Source: Epsilonproteobacteria bacterium UBA6211
GTDB lineage: Bacteria; Campylobacterota; Campylobacteria; Campylobacterales; Arcobacteraceae
Length of the DNA: 5,000 nt
Direction of reading: 5' to 3'
NCBI GenBank assembly: GCA_002421845.1
Contig: DISL01000020.1
Coordinates: forward strand, 1 to 5,000
The translations under genes were made by a program, and so were the position numbers. Under the pieces are notes generated by a model. It had not been told where the DNA came from and ran no database searches. It was given only the letters and a program-made list of their open reading frames with translations. Positions 4,681 to 5,000 of this stretch are shown here, piece by piece. Positions within the stretch are counted from its first letter, which is position 1. The number at the start of each line of letters is the position of its first letter.

Positions 4681-5000
4681 ATGTATTCAAATCATTTGTT
4701 ATTGTTTTTAAAAGAGGGTGATAAAACAACAGTTAATTTAATAAAAAAGCATATATTGTTTTTTGCCGTACTGGTTGTGTTGCTTATAGGGAGTTTTGTA
4801 TTTTTATATATTGTATTTGATATTCACCAAAAAGATACGTATCATATAAATCTAAGCGGTAAGCAAAGAATGCTTACTCAAAAAGCATCATTTTTGGCTT
4901 TGAAGATTGGGGCAGGTGATGCTATAACAGAAAAAAAAGAGCTTTTAAATCTTGTGGTAACAATGTACCAAAACCATATTTTTTTATCAAAAGAGTTAGT
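4681..5000 (+). CDS. Membrane sensor with PilJ/NarX-type N-terminal domain (3' end missing)
   Basis: The first 106 codons of an inner-membrane signalling protein; the frame is open at the window's right edge. A short cytoplasmic N-terminus is followed by a hydrophobic transmembrane helix at about residues 24-46 (ILFFAVLVVLLIGSFVFLYI). A periplasmic part then begins with HINLSGKQRMLTQKASFLAL (55-74). The INLSGxQRMLxQ pattern is the hallmark of the type IV pili methyl-accepting chemotaxis transducer N-terminal (PilJ_N) domain, related to the nitrate-binding region of NarX/NarQ. The output domain is outside the window and could be a histidine kinase, a chemotaxis transducer or a diguanylate cyclase. 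The ATG at 4681 has AAAGG (4668-4672) with 8-nt spacing. The Fnr-type boxes upstream fit a sensor of an anaerobic electron acceptor such as nitrate, but the ligand is not shown by the sequence. Confidence 0.82.
   Translation, partial: MYSNHLLLFLKEGDKTTVNLIKKHILFFAVLVVLLIGSFVFLYIVFDIHQKDTYHINLSGKQRMLTQKASFLALKIGAGDAITEKKELLNLVVTMYQNHIFLSKEL

Noticed and set aside
1..5000. CRISPR array, tRNA, rRNA, insertion sequence or prophage genes
   Set aside because: No regularly spaced repeats, tRNA cloverleaf, rRNA segment beyond the 10-nt anti-SD match, or transposase-like frame was found.

Overview
The window is AT-rich, densely packed bacterial DNA. It most likely comes from the Campylobacterota, in the Sulfurimonas / Sulfuricurvum / Arcobacter-like range. 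This rests on the AT-rich codon use, on a soluble histidine kinase with the 'AHQWRQPL' H-box common in that phylum, and on AT-rich promoters that carry Fnr/Crp-type boxes but no clear -35 elements. The assignment is by resemblance, not by alignment.

Layout: (1) 1-485, plus strand: the 3' part of a 2-Cys peroxiredoxin (AhpC type) with both redox cysteines. (2) 486-597: a convergent gap with a tight 10-bp hairpin and a 21-bp imperfect inverted repeat whose loop holds a C9 tract. (3) 598-1497, minus: a cytosolic histidine kinase with an N-terminal coiled coil and no neighbouring response regulator. (4) 1516-1886: a 371-bp gap without a credible ORF but with much structure: two Fnr-like boxes, a 13-bp closing stem around an 89-nt loop that may be a small RNA or structured leader, and a second strong hairpin. 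(5) 1887-2486, plus: a stand-alone FmdE-domain protein. (6) 2547-3785, plus: a complete RhlE-like DEAD-box RNA helicase. (7) 3808-4506, minus: a YiiM-like MOSC-domain protein. (8) 4507-4680: a divergent promoter region with two more Fnr-like boxes. (9) 4681 to the end, plus: the start of a membrane sensor with a PilJ/NarX-type N-terminal domain, cut by the window edge.

The unifying signal is regulatory. Four 14-bp TTGAT-N4-RTCAA palindromes lie in the two promoter-bearing gaps. The two perfect ones (before the FmdE-like and MOSC genes) sit 29.5 bp from their -10 hexamers, the class II activator arrangement (box centred at -41.5). The two one-mismatch boxes share a near-identical 16-bp sequence, and each has a -10-like hexamer 27.5 bp downstream on the plus strand. 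This suggests that the FmdE-like protein, the MOSC protein, the membrane sensor and possibly a small RNA belong to one Fnr/Crp-family (anaerobic or electron-acceptor) regulon. MOSC proteins handle molybdenum cofactor, and FmdE domains are named for a subunit associated with a molybdenum/tungsten enzyme, so a molybdoenzyme link is plausible but unproven.

The protein-coding content is mostly ordinary. The parts most worth following up are the structured gap at 1640-1810, the promoter architecture, and the C9-loop inverted repeat.
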